5,765 bases of DNA, taken from assembly GCA_030679635.1 (NCBI GenBank), contig JAUXSZ010000198.1, positions 1-5,765 of the forward strand. The letters are read 5' to 3'. Position numbers and translations under genes: made by a program. Below the pieces are notes generated by a model that made no database searches, had not been told where the DNA came from, and worked only from the letters and a program-made list of their open reading frames with translations. Of this stretch, positions 5,404-5,765 are shown in pieces; positions within the stretch are counted from its first letter, which is position 1; the number at the start of each line of letters is the position of its first letter. The stretch comes from Sulfuricurvum sp. Its GTDB lineage: Bacteria > Campylobacterota > Campylobacteria > Campylobacterales > Sulfurimonadaceae.

Positions 5404-5765
5404 ATGAAAATAGCGATCATGGGCGCAATGCGCGAAGAGATCGATCCGATTTTAGCAACAGTGGATGACTATACGAGTACTGAACATGCAGGGAACGTAT
5501 TTTATGAGTGTGTTTACGGTGGGCATGAGCTGGTGATTGCGTACTCTAAAATCGGCAAAGTCTTTTCGGCAATTACGGCAACGGTGATGATAGAACGTTT
5601 TGGTGCACAGAAACTGCTTTTTAGCGGTGTAGCGGGTGGTATTTCAGAAGAGTTAAAAATCGGTGATTTGGTGATGGCGAGTGCACTGTGTCAGCACGAT
5701 GTCGATATCGTTGCCTTCGGTCATCCTTATGGTTTTATCCCTGAGGGATCACTGATGATCGATAC
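5404..5765 (+). CDS. mtnN: 5'-methylthioadenosine/S-adenosylhomocysteine nucleosidase (3' end outside window)
   Basis: MtnN (Pfs) removes adenine from methylthioadenosine and S-adenosylhomocysteine. In Campylobacterota that make menaquinone by the futalosine route, the same enzyme also hydrolyses 6-amino-6-deoxyfutalosine (the MqnB role). The first 120 residues are in the window, about half of the usual 230. They show MGAMREE (6-12), with E12 matching an active-site Glu of E. coli MtnN, then KIGKV (49-53), FSGVAGGISEELKIGDLV (73-90) and QHDVDIVAFGHPYG (97-110), which matches the E. coli HDADVTAFGYEYG segment. The catalytic Asp near residue 197 lies beyond the window. It follows fabD and the amidohydrolase in one direction; the fabD-mtnN neighbourhood is known from H. 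pylori and Campylobacter. Which of the three substrates matters most cannot be read from this fragment. Confidence 0.95.
   Translation, partial: MKIAIMGAMREEIDPILATVDDYTSTEHAGNVFYECVYGGHELVIAYSKIGKVFSAITATVMIERFGAQKLLFSGVAGGISEELKIGDLVMASALCQHDVDIVAFGHPYGFIPEGSLMID

Noticed and set aside
1..5765. A defence, mobile or other wholly novel multi-gene system
   Set aside because: Every gene but two belongs to a familiar core family in a known order; no transposase, integrase, attachment site, CRISPR repeat or toxin-antitoxin pair could be seen on either strand.

Overview
The window reads as a compact, single-direction stretch of chromosome from a member of the Campylobacterota (Epsilonproteobacteria), most likely a Sulfurimonas/Sulfuricurvum-type free-living relative. 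The evidence is the gene order tolB–pal–cpoB–slyD–fabD–mtnN. From memory this matches Campylobacter jejuni (the Cj0112–Cj0117 block), and fabD and mtnN are also adjacent in Helicobacter pylori. The AT-leaning sequence, the Campylobacterota-style Pal and the -10-dominated promoters agree with this. The genus assignment is inference.

Layout: the window opens inside tolB (stop at 845). A 57-base gap carrying a probable promoter leads to pal (903-1457), followed with no spacer by cpoB/ybgF (1458-2330). These three encode the periplasmic and lipoprotein part of the Tol-Pal envelope-constriction machine. A 76-base gap with an AT-rich direct repeat/palindrome and an extended -10 promoter precedes slyD (2407-2928), a metal-binding FKBP-type prolyl isomerase. 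Overlapping the slyD stop is an AAA+/Fis-type gene (about 2915-3685) that looks like an NtrC-family activator stripped of its sigma-54 contact loop. It is joined by a one-base TAGTG overlap to fabD (3685-4623, malonyl-CoA:ACP transacylase). fabD overlaps by ATGA with a stand-alone nitrilase-superfamily amidohydrolase (4620-5378) that resembles the glutaminase domain of NAD+ synthetase. After a 25-base gap, mtnN (5404 onward, MTA/SAH/aminofutalosine nucleosidase) runs off the right end.

How it fits together: the left half maintains the outer membrane during division (TolB, Pal, CpoB). SlyD is a folding and nickel-handling helper. The right half is small-molecule metabolism: fatty-acid initiation (FabD), an amide hydrolase, and nucleoside salvage/menaquinone synthesis (MtnN). 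From the slyD promoter onward, stop/start overlaps imply one translationally coupled transcript. No mobile element, tRNA, rRNA or CRISPR was seen. Most of the window is ordinary core genome. The items most worth a second look are the degenerate AAA+/Fis protein, the strong hairpin buried in its first codons just past the slyD stop, and the orphan NAD-synthetase-like glutaminase.
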